Below, in pieces: positions 42,268 to 50,306 of a stretch of 64,000 nt of DNA (within the stretch, counting starts at the first letter, position 1; the number at the start of each line of letters is the position of its first letter). Below the pieces are notes generated by a model. That model was given only the letters and a program-made list of their open reading frames with translations, was not told the DNA's origin and made no database searches. The translations under genes were made by a program, and so were the position numbers. The stretch is from Nocardioides sp. SYSU D00038 (GTDB taxonomy: Bacteria > Actinomycetota > Actinomycetes > Propionibacteriales > Nocardioidaceae), in assembly GCF_016924665.1 (NCBI RefSeq), contig NZ_JAFFJT010000005.1, positions 1-64,000 on the forward strand. The letters run 5' to 3'.

Positions 42268-43431
42268 GTGACCCACTTCGGCGACCACCAGGTGTCCATC
42301 TACGTCAACGGCATGTTCCTGGGGCAGGTCCCCGACATCACGACCGACCTGGGCGCGCTCGAGAGCCACGCCGCGGGGGTGCTCTCGCCGGAGGCGATGG
42401 GCTACGTCGTGCCGAGCGCGGGCAGCGGCTCCACCGCCCGGGCCAACGTCGAGGCCTTCGAGCGCTGGCGGATCGTGCCGCGGATGCTGCGCGACCACGC
42501 CACCCGAGACCTGTCGACGACGGTGCTCGGCACCTCGATGCCGGCCCCCGTCGTCCTCGGACCGGTCGGCGTGCAGACCCTGGCCCACCCCGACGGCGAG
42601 CTGGCGACCGCCCGCGCCGCCGAGGCCCTCGGCCTCACCTACGTCCACTCCACCCAGGCCAGCCACTCCATCGAGCAGGCCGCGGAGGCCAACGGCTCCG
42701 GGTCGCGCTGGTTCCAGCTCTACTGGCCCACCGACGACGAGCTGGCCGAGAGCTTCCTCGAGCGGGCCAAGAACGCCGGCTACACGACGCTGGTCGTCAC
42801 CCTCGACACCACGATGCTCGGCTGGCGCCCGCGCGACCTCGACCGGGGCTTCCTGCCGTTCCTCGCCAACGAGGGCATCGCCAACTACACCACCGACCCC
42901 GTGTTCAACCGCCGTCTGGAGAAGCCGGCCGAGGACGACCCCGGCGCGGCGGGCATCGCGTTCGCCTCGGTCTTCCCCAACCCCGGGCTGTCGTGGGACC
43001 AGCTGCCATGGGTGCGCGAGCGCTGGGACGGGCCGATCGTGCTCAAGGGCATCCAGCACGTCGACGACGCCCGGCGCGCGGTCGACAGCGGCGTCGAGGG
43101 GATCGTGGTCTCCAACCACGGCGGGCGGCAGGTCGACGGCGCCATCGCCTCGCTCGACGTGCTGCCCGGCATCGTGGAGGCCGTCGGCCGGCGTACGACG
43201 GTGCTGTTCGACTCCGGCGTGCGCACCGGGCCCGACGTGGTCAAGGCGCTGGCGCTGGGCGCGGAGGCGGTGCTGCTCGGCCGCCCGTACCTCTACGGCC
43301 TCGCGCTCGCCGGCCAGGCCGGGGTCGAGCACGTGCTGCGCTGCCTGCTCGCCGAGCTCGACCTCACGCTCGGCAACGCCGGCTACCGCAGCCACCGCGA
43401 GCTCACGCCGGAGTCGCTGGTGCGGGGCTGA
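42268..43431 (+). CDS. lactate 2-monooxygenase-type FMN-dependent alpha-hydroxy acid oxidase
   Basis: A 387-residue FMN enzyme of the glycolate-oxidase/lactate monooxygenase family. Motifs include LGPVGVQTLAHPDGELATARAAEALG, STQASHSIEQ, the YWPTDDE region, VLKGIQHVDDARRAVDSG and the catalytic SNHGGRQVDGAIAS with its base histidine. LLGRPYLYGLALAG ends the FMN domain. The N-terminal QVSIYVNGMFLGQVPDI fits lactate monooxygenase. It converts lactate with O2 to acetate, CO2 and water, or to pyruvate if it is an oxidase. Start GTG 42268. Divergent from the SigR-controlled thioredoxin gene. Confidence 0.86.
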   Translation: MTHFGDHQVSIYVNGMFLGQVPDITTDLGALESHAAGVLSPEAMGYVVPSAGSGSTARANVEAFERWRIVPRMLRDHATRDLSTTVLGTSMPAPVVLGPVGVQTLAHPDGELATARAAEALGLTYVHSTQASHSIEQAAEANGSGSRWFQLYWPTDDELAESFLERAKNAGYTTLVVTLDTTMLGWRPRDLDRGFLPFLANEGIANYTTDPVFNRRLEKPAEDDPGAAGIAFASVFPNPGLSWDQLPWVRERWDGPIVLKGIQHVDDARRAVDSGVEGIVVSNHGGRQVDGAIASLDVLPGIVEAVGRRTTVLFDSGVRTGPDVVKALALGAEAVLLGRPYLYGLALAGQAGVEHVLRCLLAELDLTLGNAGYRSHRELTPESLVRG

Positions 43432-43455
43432 CGCGCACCCCTCCCCGCCGCCCCG

Positions 43456-43461
43456 TAGGGT
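43456..43461 (+). promoter_or_regulatory. -10 box TAGGGT before the FKBP gene
   Basis: TAGGGT ends seven bases before the ATG at 43469 with only GGAG between, so a near-leaderless start is likely. Confidence 0.4.
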
Positions 43462-43468
43462 CGGAGCC

Positions 43469-43837
43469 ATGGAGAAGCCTGAGATCGAGTTCCCCGACTT
43501 CGAGCCCCCCGCCGACCTGGTGGTCACCGACCTCACCGTCGGCGACGGCGAGGAGGCCAAGGCCGGCCAGACGGTCTCGGTGCACTACGTCGGCGTCGCC
43601 CACTCCACCGGCGAGGAGTTCGACGCGTCGTACAACCGGGGCACGCCGCTGCAGTTCCGCCTCGGCATCGGCCAGGTCATCGCCGGCTGGGACCAGGGCG
43701 TGCAGGGCATGAGGATCGGCGGCCGCCGCCAGCTGGTCATCCCGCCCCACCTGGGCTACGGCGACCGGGGTGCCGGCGGCGTGATCAAGCCCGGCGAGAC
43801 GCTGATCTTCGTGGTGGACCTGCTCGGCCTGAGCTGA
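43469..43837 (+). CDS. FKBP-type peptidyl-prolyl isomerase
   Basis: A 122-residue cytoplasmic FKBP. The domain fills the protein: VSVHYVGVAHSTGEEFDASYNRGTPLQF, GQVIAGWDQGVQGMRIGGRRQLVIP, GYGDRGAGGVIKPGETLIFVVDLL. All residues lining the isomerase pocket are present. It has a short acidic N-terminus (EKPEIEFPDFEPP) typical of the actinobacterial form. Confidence 0.95.
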   Translation: MEKPEIEFPDFEPPADLVVTDLTVGDGEEAKAGQTVSVHYVGVAHSTGEEFDASYNRGTPLQFRLGIGQVIAGWDQGVQGMRIGGRRQLVIPPHLGYGDRGAGGVIKPGETLIFVVDLLGLS

Positions 43838-43842
43838 ACCGC

Positions 43843-43863
43843 CCCTGGGGCTCAGCCCCAGGG
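43843..43863. terminator. shared hairpin between convergent FKBP and S4 genes
   Basis: CCCTGGGGCT and AGCCCCAGGG form a near-perfect inverted repeat with a one-base centre (a 3-4 base loop in practice). It includes the stop of the S4 gene and lies six bases behind the FKBP stop. Confidence 0.7.
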
Positions 43864-44094
43864 CACCTCGCCGTTCTCGTCGGTGACCCGGGCGGCCTGG
43901 TGGGCCAGGCGCACCACGTCGCCCGGCACCAGCTGGCGCCCGCGGCGGGTCTCGACCACGTCGTTGACCCGGACCATCCCGCCGGCCAGCAGGGCCTTGG
44001 CGTCGGAGCCGGACTCGACGAGGTTGGCCAGCTTGAGGAACTGACCGAGCTTGATGTTCGCGTCGCTGATCGGCACGGGCTGCACGTCACTCAC
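43852..44094 (-). CDS. S4-domain RNA-binding protein (YbcJ-like)
   Basis: An 80-residue S4 RNA-binding protein: IKLGQFLKLANLVESGSDAKALLAGGMVRVNDVVETRRGRQLVPGDVV is the whole domain. Proteins of this type bind structured RNA or ribosomal subunits. GTG 44094 is preferred over ATG 44103, because GGGAGG then lies nine bases before the start, while it would touch the ATG directly. Confidence 0.88.
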   Translation of the reverse strand: MSDVQPVPISDANIKLGQFLKLANLVESGSDAKALLAGGMVRVNDVVETRRGRQLVPGDVVRLAHQAARVTDENGEVPWG

Positions 44095-44189
44095 GTGGTG
44101 CATCCTCCCACGCACTCGCCCGGTCGCGCGCACCCGCGCGCGCCACCCGCCCCCGTCGGCGCTGCCGGACGGGGTGCGGGGCGGGGTGG

Positions 44190-45332
44190 TCAGGGTTCCC
44201 AGGTGCCGGTGGGGTCGCGGCGGGCGGTGAGCCCGTGGGGGCTGGTCCACTCGACGGTGTCGCGGTTGATGCGGTCGTAGGTCCAGAGGGTGTGGGTCTT
44301 GAGGCGGTGGTGCCGTCGGCAGAGTGGGACGAGGTTGCAGGAGCAGGTGGGTCCGTCGTCGTCGTGGGCGATGGTGTGGTCGGTGTCGCAGCGGGTGGCT
44401 GGTTGGGTGCAGTGGGGGAAGGCGCAGGTGTGGAAGATCAGCTCGGCTTGGCGCTTGAGCCGGGCTGGGACCTCGGCGCTGTCGGTCTGGTGGTGGGTGT
44501 TGAGGTCGATGACCTGCACGGGCTTGACGGTGGTGGCCTGACCGCACCAGTTGGCGACCTGGTCGAGGGTGACGGGCTCGCGGGTGTTGTCGAGCAGACC
44601 GACGGCTTGGTCGTGGAGGTGGACCACGACGGTGGTGTCGCCCTTCACGAGCTGGCCGAGGGCCTTCGCGCGTCGGAGGTCGAGGGGTTCGTCGGTCTCG
44701 ATGGTCTTGGCGCCGGCCGCGATCGCGGTCTCGAGCTGGAGGGCGGTGGCGGTGTCGACCTGGGCGTCGACCCAGGCGATGCCGTGGCGGCCGTGGGTGA
44801 TCCGCACGTAGCGCTTGGCGAGCGCTGCTTGTCGGTCGCGTTCTGCTTGGTCGGGGTCGAGGCGGAGGATCGCTTCGGTGACGAGGTTCTCGACCTGCCT
44901 GGGCCCGAGGCGTGCGGCGCGGGTCTCGAGCTGGGAGTCGACGTACGCCGCGACCGCGGGCGGCAGCGCGATGGTGTGCTTGGCGACGGTGCGGGCCTTC
45001 CAGGCCTGCACCTCGCCGGCCTGCACGCGTGCCCAGAGCCGCTTGAGGCGGTGCCGCAGCTCGAGGGCCTCGGCGAGCAGGAGCCGGGCGGCGTGGGTGG
45101 AGGTGCCGAGCGCGAGGCCGAGCTCGGCGACGCAGAACTCCGCCACCTGCGGGGTGCCTTCGCCGCCGAGGACGTCGGCGTCCTCCCACCTCTCCATGGC
45201 CGGGACGATCGACTCGGCGGGGTGCAGGTCGGCCCACTCACACGCCAACTTGAGCTTGTTGGCCTCGGCTCGATCGGCAGCCTGCTGCTCGCGGCGCAGT
45301 GCCGCGATCAGCTGGTCCCGGTTGCCTGTCAT
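44190..45332 (-). CDS. DUF222/HNH endonuclease-like protein (13E12 type)
   Basis: A 380-residue protein. Residues ~15-250 are DUF222, an all-helical region (HAARLLLAEALELRHRLKRLWARVQAG). The C-terminal 90 residues hold an HNH nuclease: CAFPHCTQPATRCDTDHTIAHDDDGPTC...LVPLCRRHHRLKTH, with zinc cysteines and the catalytic DH/HH residues. Nocardioides genomes carry many copies of this family; function is unproven. ATG 45332 is used. It borders a 1.1-kb repeat region, which suggests a recombination-prone site. Confidence 0.9.
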   Translation of the reverse strand: MTGNRDQLIAALRREQQAADRAEANKLKLACEWADLHPAESIVPAMERWEDADVLGGEGTPQVAEFCVAELGLALGTSTHAARLLLAEALELRHRLKRLWARVQAGEVQAWKARTVAKHTIALPPAVAAYVDSQLETRAARLGPRQVENLVTEAILRLDPDQAERDRQAALAKRYVRITHGRHGIAWVDAQVDTATALQLETAIAAGAKTIETDEPLDLRRAKALGQLVKGDTTVVVHLHDQAVGLLDNTREPVTLDQVANWCGQATTVKPVQVIDLNTHHQTDSAEVPARLKRQAELIFHTCAFPHCTQPATRCDTDHTIAHDDDGPTCSCNLVPLCRRHHRLKTHTLWTYDRINRDTVEWTSPHGLTARRDPTGTWEP

Positions 45333-45380
45333 GCTTCGATCCAAGCATCGACCACCGACAGTCCTCGGCCGGTTTTCGCG

Positions 45381-45389
45381 TTGTCCACA
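45381..45389 (+). other. single DnaA-box-like sequence
   Basis: TTGTCCACA is the actinobacterial DnaA box, here inside the inverted pair GTTGT-CC-ACAAC. One box alone is not an origin; chance or a local regulator site is more likely. Confidence 0.25.
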
Positions 45390-45440
45390 ACGGGATTCGG
45401 GTTTGTGACCTGATCGTTACCGCGGTCGTGAGGCGCCCAT

Positions 45441-45574
45441 CGCTGGTTGAGGAAGTCGCGCTAGCGACTGTCTCGAAACCCTCGCCGGCCGAACGCAGAC
45501 CGTCCCCGCCGGAGGGCTCTCGGCTCACTGGGTTTCGAGGCTCGTCGCTAGCGCTCCTGGCACCTCAACCAGCG
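45441..45574. repeat. R1 element, complete copy
   Basis: 134 bp beginning CGCTGGTTGAGGAAGTCGCG and ending in the near-complement CACCTCAACCAGCG. The inner halves are GTCTCGAAACC and GGGTTTCGAGG. The interior CGTCCCCGCCGGAGGGCTCT matches the copy at 5853-5982. CGCTAGCGA palindromes lie inside both arms. Confidence 0.88.
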
Positions 45575-45587
45575 CCCGCCGACCCAT

Positions 45588-45628
45588 CGCTGGTTGAGGA
45601 AGTCGCGCTAGCGACTGTCTCGAAACCC
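45588..45628. repeat. R1 element, left half only
   Basis: Repeats the first 41 bases of the 45441 copy (CGCTGGTTGAGG...TCTCGAAACCCC) with no matching right half adjacent; a different right end appears at 45761-45803 (CACCGGGTAACGAGTGAAGG...CTCAACCAGCG). Confidence 0.8.
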
Positions 45629-45810
45629 CGCCGGCCGACCGCCTGCGGGTACCGCCGACCCGGCGCTTGTTGACGCCGTGGTGCGCCGAGCCGGCGTTGA
45701 TTAACGACGGGTCGGCGAAACCTGAGTCGCCCCGCAGTGGTTGCGGGAGGGTTGTCGTCTCACCGGGTAACGAGTGAAGGACTTCGTCCTTCCTCAACCA
45801 GCGGAACGCC
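45629..45810. other. non-coding spacer with R1-type right end
   Basis: No gene seen. It holds a right-end R1 sequence at 45761-45803 with a GAAGGACTTCGTCCTTC hairpin and, before it, CTGAGTCGCCCC...GGTTGCGGGAGG, which may be a diverged left end. Confidence 0.55.
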
Positions 45811-46530
45811 CGCGCAGTGCTGGCGGCGCGAGCTTGCGAGTGCCGGCAGTGCGCCGTACCAGCAGGCCGACCGAGGCTCGCGGTCAAGGACGCCGAAGGC
45901 GCCGCAGGGAATCCTTGACGGCGAGCGTCGGCCTGCTAGCCGCGCGGGCATCCCGAGTCAGCATGCGGAGTGAGCCGAATCCCGAGCGAGGGAGGGCGAT
46001 CGGCTCGCTAGGTTTCGAGGCTCGTCGCTAGCGCTCCTCGCACCTCAACCAGCGATACGCGAAGCCCGCGCAGTGCTGGCGGCGCGAGCTTGCGAGTGCC
46101 GGCAGTGCGCCGTACCAGCAGGCCGATCGAGACTCGCGGTCAAGGACGCCGAAGGCGCCGCAGGGAATCCTTGACGGCGAGCGTCGGCCTGCTCAGCGCG
46201 CGGGCATCCCGAGTCAGCATGCGGAGTGAGCCGAATCCCGAGCGAGGGAGGGGGCTCGGCTCACCGGGTTTCGAGGCTCGTCGCTAGCGCTCCTCGCACC
46301 TCAACCAGCGATACGCGAAGCCCGCGCATGCTGGCGGCGCGAGCTTGCGGGTGCCGGCAGTGCGCCGTACCAGCAGGCCGACCGAGGCTCGCGGTCAAGG
46401 ACGCCGGAGGCGCCGCAGGAATCCTTGACCGCGAGCGTCGGCCTGCTCAGCGCGCGGGCATCCCGAGCAAGGGAGGGCGGTCGACTCACCGGGTTTCGAG
46501 CGAAGGACTTCGTCCTTCCGCGACCACCGG
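45811..46530. repeat. 256-bp tandem repeat, three units, hairpin-forming
   Basis: Units start at 45811, 46067 and 46323, exactly 256 bases apart. Each carries CGCGCAGTGCTGGCGGCGCG, a long imperfect hairpin (45861-45937 in unit 1: AGCAGGCCGAC...GTCAAGGA pairing with TCCTTGAC...GTCGGCCTGCT), GCATCCCGAG and an R1-type right end GGTTTCGAGGCTCGTCGCTA...CTCAACCAGCG. Unit 3 lacks about 30 bases between two ATCCCGAG copies and ends in a GAAGGACTTCGTCCTTC hairpin. Frames through it are open on composition only. Confidence 0.9.
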
Positions 46531-47793
46531 TCAGTGGAGGAGGACGCTGATCGCGTGGATCAGCACACCCACCAGGCCGCCGACGATCGTGCCGTTGATG
46601 CGGATGAACTGGAGGTCGCGGCCGACGTGGAGCTCGATGCGGTCGGCGGCCTCCTTGCCGTCCCAGCGCTCGATGGTGTGGGTGATGACGGCGGTGACCT
46701 CGGTGCCGTAGCGGGAGACGGCGAAAACTGCGGCGTCGGCGGCGAGGCCGTCGAGGCGCTCGCGCAGGGCGGGCTCGGTGGTGAGGCGGTCGGCGAACGC
46801 CCGGGCCTCGGTCAGCAGCCGCTGGCGGACGGCGCCGGCCGGGTCGCGCAGCGACGAGGTGAGGGCGCGGCGCAGCGCGTCCCAGAGCGAGATCGCGGTG
46901 GAGAGGACCGCCGGGTGCTCGAGGAGGCGGTCCTTGAGGCGCTCGGCGCGCTCCTGGGTGCCGGGGTCCTCGAGCAGGTCGTCGGCGAGCTGGCGCAGCA
47001 TCGAGTCGAGGGCGACCCGGGCGCGGTGCTGGGGGTCGTCGCGGATGTCGCCGACCCACCGCACCAGCTCCTTGTGGAGGCGGGCGATCACCCGGTCGTT
47101 GACGCTGGGCGGCGTCCACCACGGTGCCCGCTCCCCCAGCACCTCGGCGACGGTCTCGGGGTTGTCGACCAGCCAGCCGTGCAGCTCCACGACCGCGAGG
47201 TCGACGAGGCCGTGGTGGAGGTCGTCGCGCATCGCCTCGCCGAGCAGCCCGCCCAGCAGCGGCGAGATCGGCTCCTCGCGGAACCGCGGCACGAGGGCGT
47301 CCTTGACCAGCGACTCGATGTGGTCGTCGCGGACCTTGCCGAGCGCGATCGCCGCCACCTCGGCGACCTCGTCGACGACCTTGCGGGCGTTGTCGGGCTG
47401 CGCCAGCCAGCCGCCGACCCGCTCGGAGATCCGGGCGACCAATATCCGGTCGCGGATGATGTCCTCCTGCAGGAAGTTCTCCCCCACGAAGTCCTCGAGC
47501 CCCTTGCCGAGCTCGTCCTTGCGCCGCGGGATCAGCGCGGTGTGCGGGACCGGCAGGCCCAGCGGGTGGCGGAACAGCGCGGTCACCGCGAACCAGTCGG
47601 CGATCGCGCCGACCATCGAGGCCTCCGCACCGGCGTTGACGAACCCGAGGACGCCGTCGTGGCCGAGCGTGGCGACGTAGACCGCCGCGGCGAGGAGCAG
47701 GAGGCCGCCGGCGACGGTGCGCATCCGTCGGAGCGCGGTGCGCCGGACGGCGTCGGCGGCGGGATCGCCCGCGATCATCTGGAAGCTGGCCAT
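46531..47793 (-). CDS. DUF445 family membrane protein
   Basis: A 420-residue protein with a hydrophobic helix near residues 27-45 and another at the C-terminus (INGTIVGGLVGVLIHAISVLL). The DUF445 signature is MVGAIADWFAVTALFRHPLGLPVPHTALIPRRKDELGKGL. The middle is long amphipathic helices, likely coiled. The family is found near cell-envelope functions but has no known activity. It is convergent with the repeats and divergent from the nucleotidyltransferase gene (49 bases between starts). Confidence 0.9.
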   Translation of the reverse strand: MASFQMIAGDPAADAVRRTALRRMRTVAGGLLLLAAAVYVATLGHDGVLGFVNAGAEASMVGAIADWFAVTALFRHPLGLPVPHTALIPRRKDELGKGLEDFVGENFLQEDIIRDRILVARISERVGGWLAQPDNARKVVDEVAEVAAIALGKVRDDHIESLVKDALVPRFREEPISPLLGGLLGEAMRDDLHHGLVDLAVVELHGWLVDNPETVAEVLGERAPWWTPPSVNDRVIARLHKELVRWVGDIRDDPQHRARVALDSMLRQLADDLLEDPGTQERAERLKDRLLEHPAVLSTAISLWDALRRALTSSLRDPAGAVRQRLLTEARAFADRLTTEPALRERLDGLAADAAVFAVSRYGTEVTAVITHTIERWDGKEAADRIELHVGRDLQFIRINGTIVGGLVGVLIHAISVLLH

Positions 47794-47842
47794 GTCCCCG
47801 GTGATTCTTCCCCACGGCGCCTCGATGGAAGAATCCCCTCCC

Positions 47843-48244
47843 ATGTCGCGCACCGTCCTGACCTTCGGCACGTTCGACGTCTTCCACGTCGGGCACCTGC
47901 GGGTGATCGAGCGCGCCGCGCAGCAGGGCGACCGGCTGGTCGTCGGCGTCTCCTCCGACGCGCTCAACCTGTCGAAGAAGGGCCGCGAGCCGGTCTTCAG
48001 CCAGGCCGAGCGGCTCGCCATCGTCGCCGCCCTGAAGCCGGTCGACGAGGTGTTCGTCGAAGAGAGCCTCGAGCTCAAGCGCCACTACATCGAGACGTAC
48101 GCCGCCGACGTGCTCGTCATGGGCGACGACTGGGCGGGGCGGTTCGACGAGTTCGAGGACATCTGCGAGGTCGTCTACCTGCCGCGCACGCCCGCGATCT
48201 CGACCACCGCCCTCATCGAGAAGATCTCGGCCGGCACTTTCTGA
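47843..48244 (+). CDS. cytidylyltransferase, glycerol-3-phosphate cytidylyltransferase-like
   Basis: A 133-residue nucleotidyltransferase of the TagD type. It has TFGTFDVFHVGHLRVIERAAQQGD (HxGH motif), the acidic VMGDDWAGRFDEF and the C-terminal RTPAISTTALIEKI. It should make CDP-glycerol or a similar CDP-alcohol for teichoic-acid-like polymers. RTPAISTT stands where TagD has RTEGISTT, so substrate could differ. It is followed after ten bases by the DUF4832 gene. Confidence 0.88.
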   Translation: MSRTVLTFGTFDVFHVGHLRVIERAAQQGDRLVVGVSSDALNLSKKGREPVFSQAERLAIVAALKPVDEVFVEESLELKRHYIETYAADVLVMGDDWAGRFDEFEDICEVVYLPRTPAISTTALIEKISAGTF

Positions 48245-48254
48245 GTCGGTAGCG

Positions 48255-50294
48255 GTGGCGACCCGGGACGTGCTGCGGCGCGCGGCGCTGCCCGCGGCCG
48301 TCGTGGGCGTGCTGCTGCTGGTCGCCGCGCTCCTCATCGTCCTGCTGCCCGCCCGCGGCCCGGCGCCGCTCGGCGAGACCTTCTCGGTGCGTCCGGAGCG
48401 GCTGGCCGACGACGACAAGGTCGCCAACCCCGGCAAGGGCTGGGTGGCCTACGGCGACCCGGCGGCCTACGAGGACACCCCCGACCCGGCGTACGGCGAC
48501 GAGGTGGCCCACGACCACGGGCCGCGGGTGGTCGCGCTGTCCGACGTGGCCTACACCCGCTGGAACTGGTCGGAGTTCTACACCGACCCGGCCGACCCCG
48601 CGACGTTCACGCTGGCACCGCTCGACCGGTTCGTCACGAGCTGGCTCGAGACCGACCCCGACCGGCGGTTCGCGTTCGCGGTGATGGGTGAGAACACCGA
48701 CGACTGCACCGCCGAGGTGTCGGTGACCCCGGCCTGGGTCTTCGACATCGCGGGCGCCGCACACGTGTGGAGCGGGTCCTGCCGCACGCCGGTCTGGAAC
48801 GACCCCGTCTACCTCGCCGCCTACCGCGACCTGATGGTGCGGGTGCGCGACCACCTGGCGGCCACCGACGAGGGCACCGGGGAGCAGACCTGGCTCGACC
48901 GGGTCGAGTTCGTGGGCGCCAACTCCTACGGCAGCTGGGGGGAGGGCCACACCTACGGCCTCGGCGAGGGCTCCTGCGGCGCGGGCGCACGCACCGACGA
49001 GAACGGCGCGTGCGTGCTCTCCGACGCCGACTACCGCACCCACCTGCGGATCTTCCTCGACGTGTTCACGCCGAGCGGCACCCCGGTGTCGGTGCCGTGG
49101 GGCGCGACGCTGCTCGACGACGACGGCGCCTACGACTGGGCCGTCGCGCAGGGCCTCGGGATGCGCCGCGACGGCATCTTCGGCGATCCCGGCTACACGC
49201 CGGGCTCGCGCGGCGAGAACCTGGTGCGCACCCACGGCATCTCCCCCGCGACGTTCGAGCTGCACGCCGAGCCCGAGGACGTCACCGACGACGACGTCCT
49301 CGAGGCCCTCGAGATCGGGCGGCCCACCTACTTCGGCCTCGGCTGGCCCGACGAGGCCGACCGGCTCTACGGCACCCACGAGGCCGTGGTCGACGAGGTG
49401 CAGCGGCTGCTCGGCGCCGACCTGGTGCTCGAGGAGGCGTCGGGGCCGACCAGGATCACCGGCGGCGTCGCGTTCCGGCCCCGGTTGCGCTGGAGCAACG
49501 ACGGCCTGGCGCCGGCGTACGAGCCGCTGCGCACGGGCTTCGCCCTGCTCGACGTCGACGACGTCGTCGTGGCGACGTCGTTCCCCGGCAGCGGCACCAG
49601 CCCGCAGGCCTGGGCGCCCGGCCGCAGCGTCACCGAGCAGCCGTCGGTGCGCTTCGACCTCCCCGCGCTGCCCCGGCTGGCCGAGGGCGACCGGCTCCGG
49701 CTCGCCGTGGGCGTCTTCCACGCCTCGCGCCCCGGGCCCGGCTACCGGCTGGCGGTCGACCTGCCGCGCACCGACGACGGCTGGTACCCGCTCACCGAGG
49801 TCCGCGCGGTCGCCGGCACCGACGCCGGCGCCGAGCGCGAGCGGCACGAGGTGGAGCTGCTCGTGCCGACCACCACCGGCCCCGACGCGCGCACCGCCCG
49901 CACCCGCGTCGCCGTGCGCCGCGAGCTGTTGAGCGGCGGCATGGGCGACCGGTTCAACGCCGAGACCGCCGGAGACGCGATCACCTACCGGGTGCCGGTC
50001 ACCACGCCCGGCCGGTACGCCGTGCGGGTGCGCACCTGGCACGACTCCTTCGGCGGCACCTACCAGCTGCTCGTCGACGGCGAGGAGCTCGGCGCTCCGC
50101 AGAGCACCTGGGCCGCCGACGACCTCGACGACCCCGCCACCGGCGAGGTGACCGACGCGGGGGCGGTGTGGCTCGCGGCGGGCGAGCACGAGGTCACCCT
50201 GCGGCTGGTCGGCACCGAGTCACCGCGCGGCGCCTCGCTGACCACCGACTACGTCGAGCTGCAGCGGCAGGGCACCGGTCCCGTCGCCGACTAG
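48255..50294 (+). CDS. DUF4832 surface protein with C-terminal carbohydrate-binding-like domain
   Basis: A 679-residue protein with an N-terminal membrane anchor (AALPAAVVGVLLLVAALLIVLL, residues 11-32) and the remainder outside. The long central region has NPGKGWVAYGDP, YTRWNWSEFYTD, VEFVGANSYGSWGEGHTYGL and WSNDGLAPAYEPL, the DUF4832 layout, thought to resemble a glycoside-hydrolase-like barrel followed by a beta-sandwich. The last ~120 residues form a second beta domain (DAITYRVPVTTPGRYAVRVRT). GTG 48255 follows the nucleotidyltransferase by ten bases, suggesting a shared cell-surface polysaccharide role. Confidence 0.85.
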   Translation: MATRDVLRRAALPAAVVGVLLLVAALLIVLLPARGPAPLGETFSVRPERLADDDKVANPGKGWVAYGDPAAYEDTPDPAYGDEVAHDHGPRVVALSDVAYTRWNWSEFYTDPADPATFTLAPLDRFVTSWLETDPDRRFAFAVMGENTDDCTAEVSVTPAWVFDIAGAAHVWSGSCRTPVWNDPVYLAAYRDLMVRVRDHLAATDEGTGEQTWLDRVEFVGANSYGSWGEGHTYGLGEGSCGAGARTDENGACVLSDADYRTHLRIFLDVFTPSGTPVSVPWGATLLDDDGAYDWAVAQGLGMRRDGIFGDPGYTPGSRGENLVRTHGISPATFELHAEPEDVTDDDVLEALEIGRPTYFGLGWPDEADRLYGTHEAVVDEVQRLLGADLVLEEASGPTRITGGVAFRPRLRWSNDGLAPAYEPLRTGFALLDVDDVVVATSFPGSGTSPQAWAPGRSVTEQPSVRFDLPALPRLAEGDRLRLAVGVFHASRPGPGYRLAVDLPRTDDGWYPLTEVRAVAGTDAGAERERHEVELLVPTTTGPDARTARTRVAVRRELLSGGMGDRFNAETAGDAITYRVPVTTPGRYAVRVRTWHDSFGGTYQLLVDGEELGAPQSTWAADDLDDPATGEVTDAGAVWLAAGEHEVTLRLVGTESPRGASLTTDYVELQRQGTGPVAD

Positions 50295-50306
50295 GGTGTG
50301 CTGGCG

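Noticed and set aside
45381-45389. Replication origin from the DnaA-like box
   Set aside because: A single box with no AT-rich unwinding region, dnaA, dnaN or other boxes nearby.
46090-46287. Small repeated frame in the 256-bp units
   Set aside because: Same reading in every unit follows from the DNA repeat; Arg/Ser-rich with no start signal.
45811-46530. CRISPR array
   Set aside because: Units are 256 bases with internal hairpins, not short repeats with unique spacers, and no cas gene is near.
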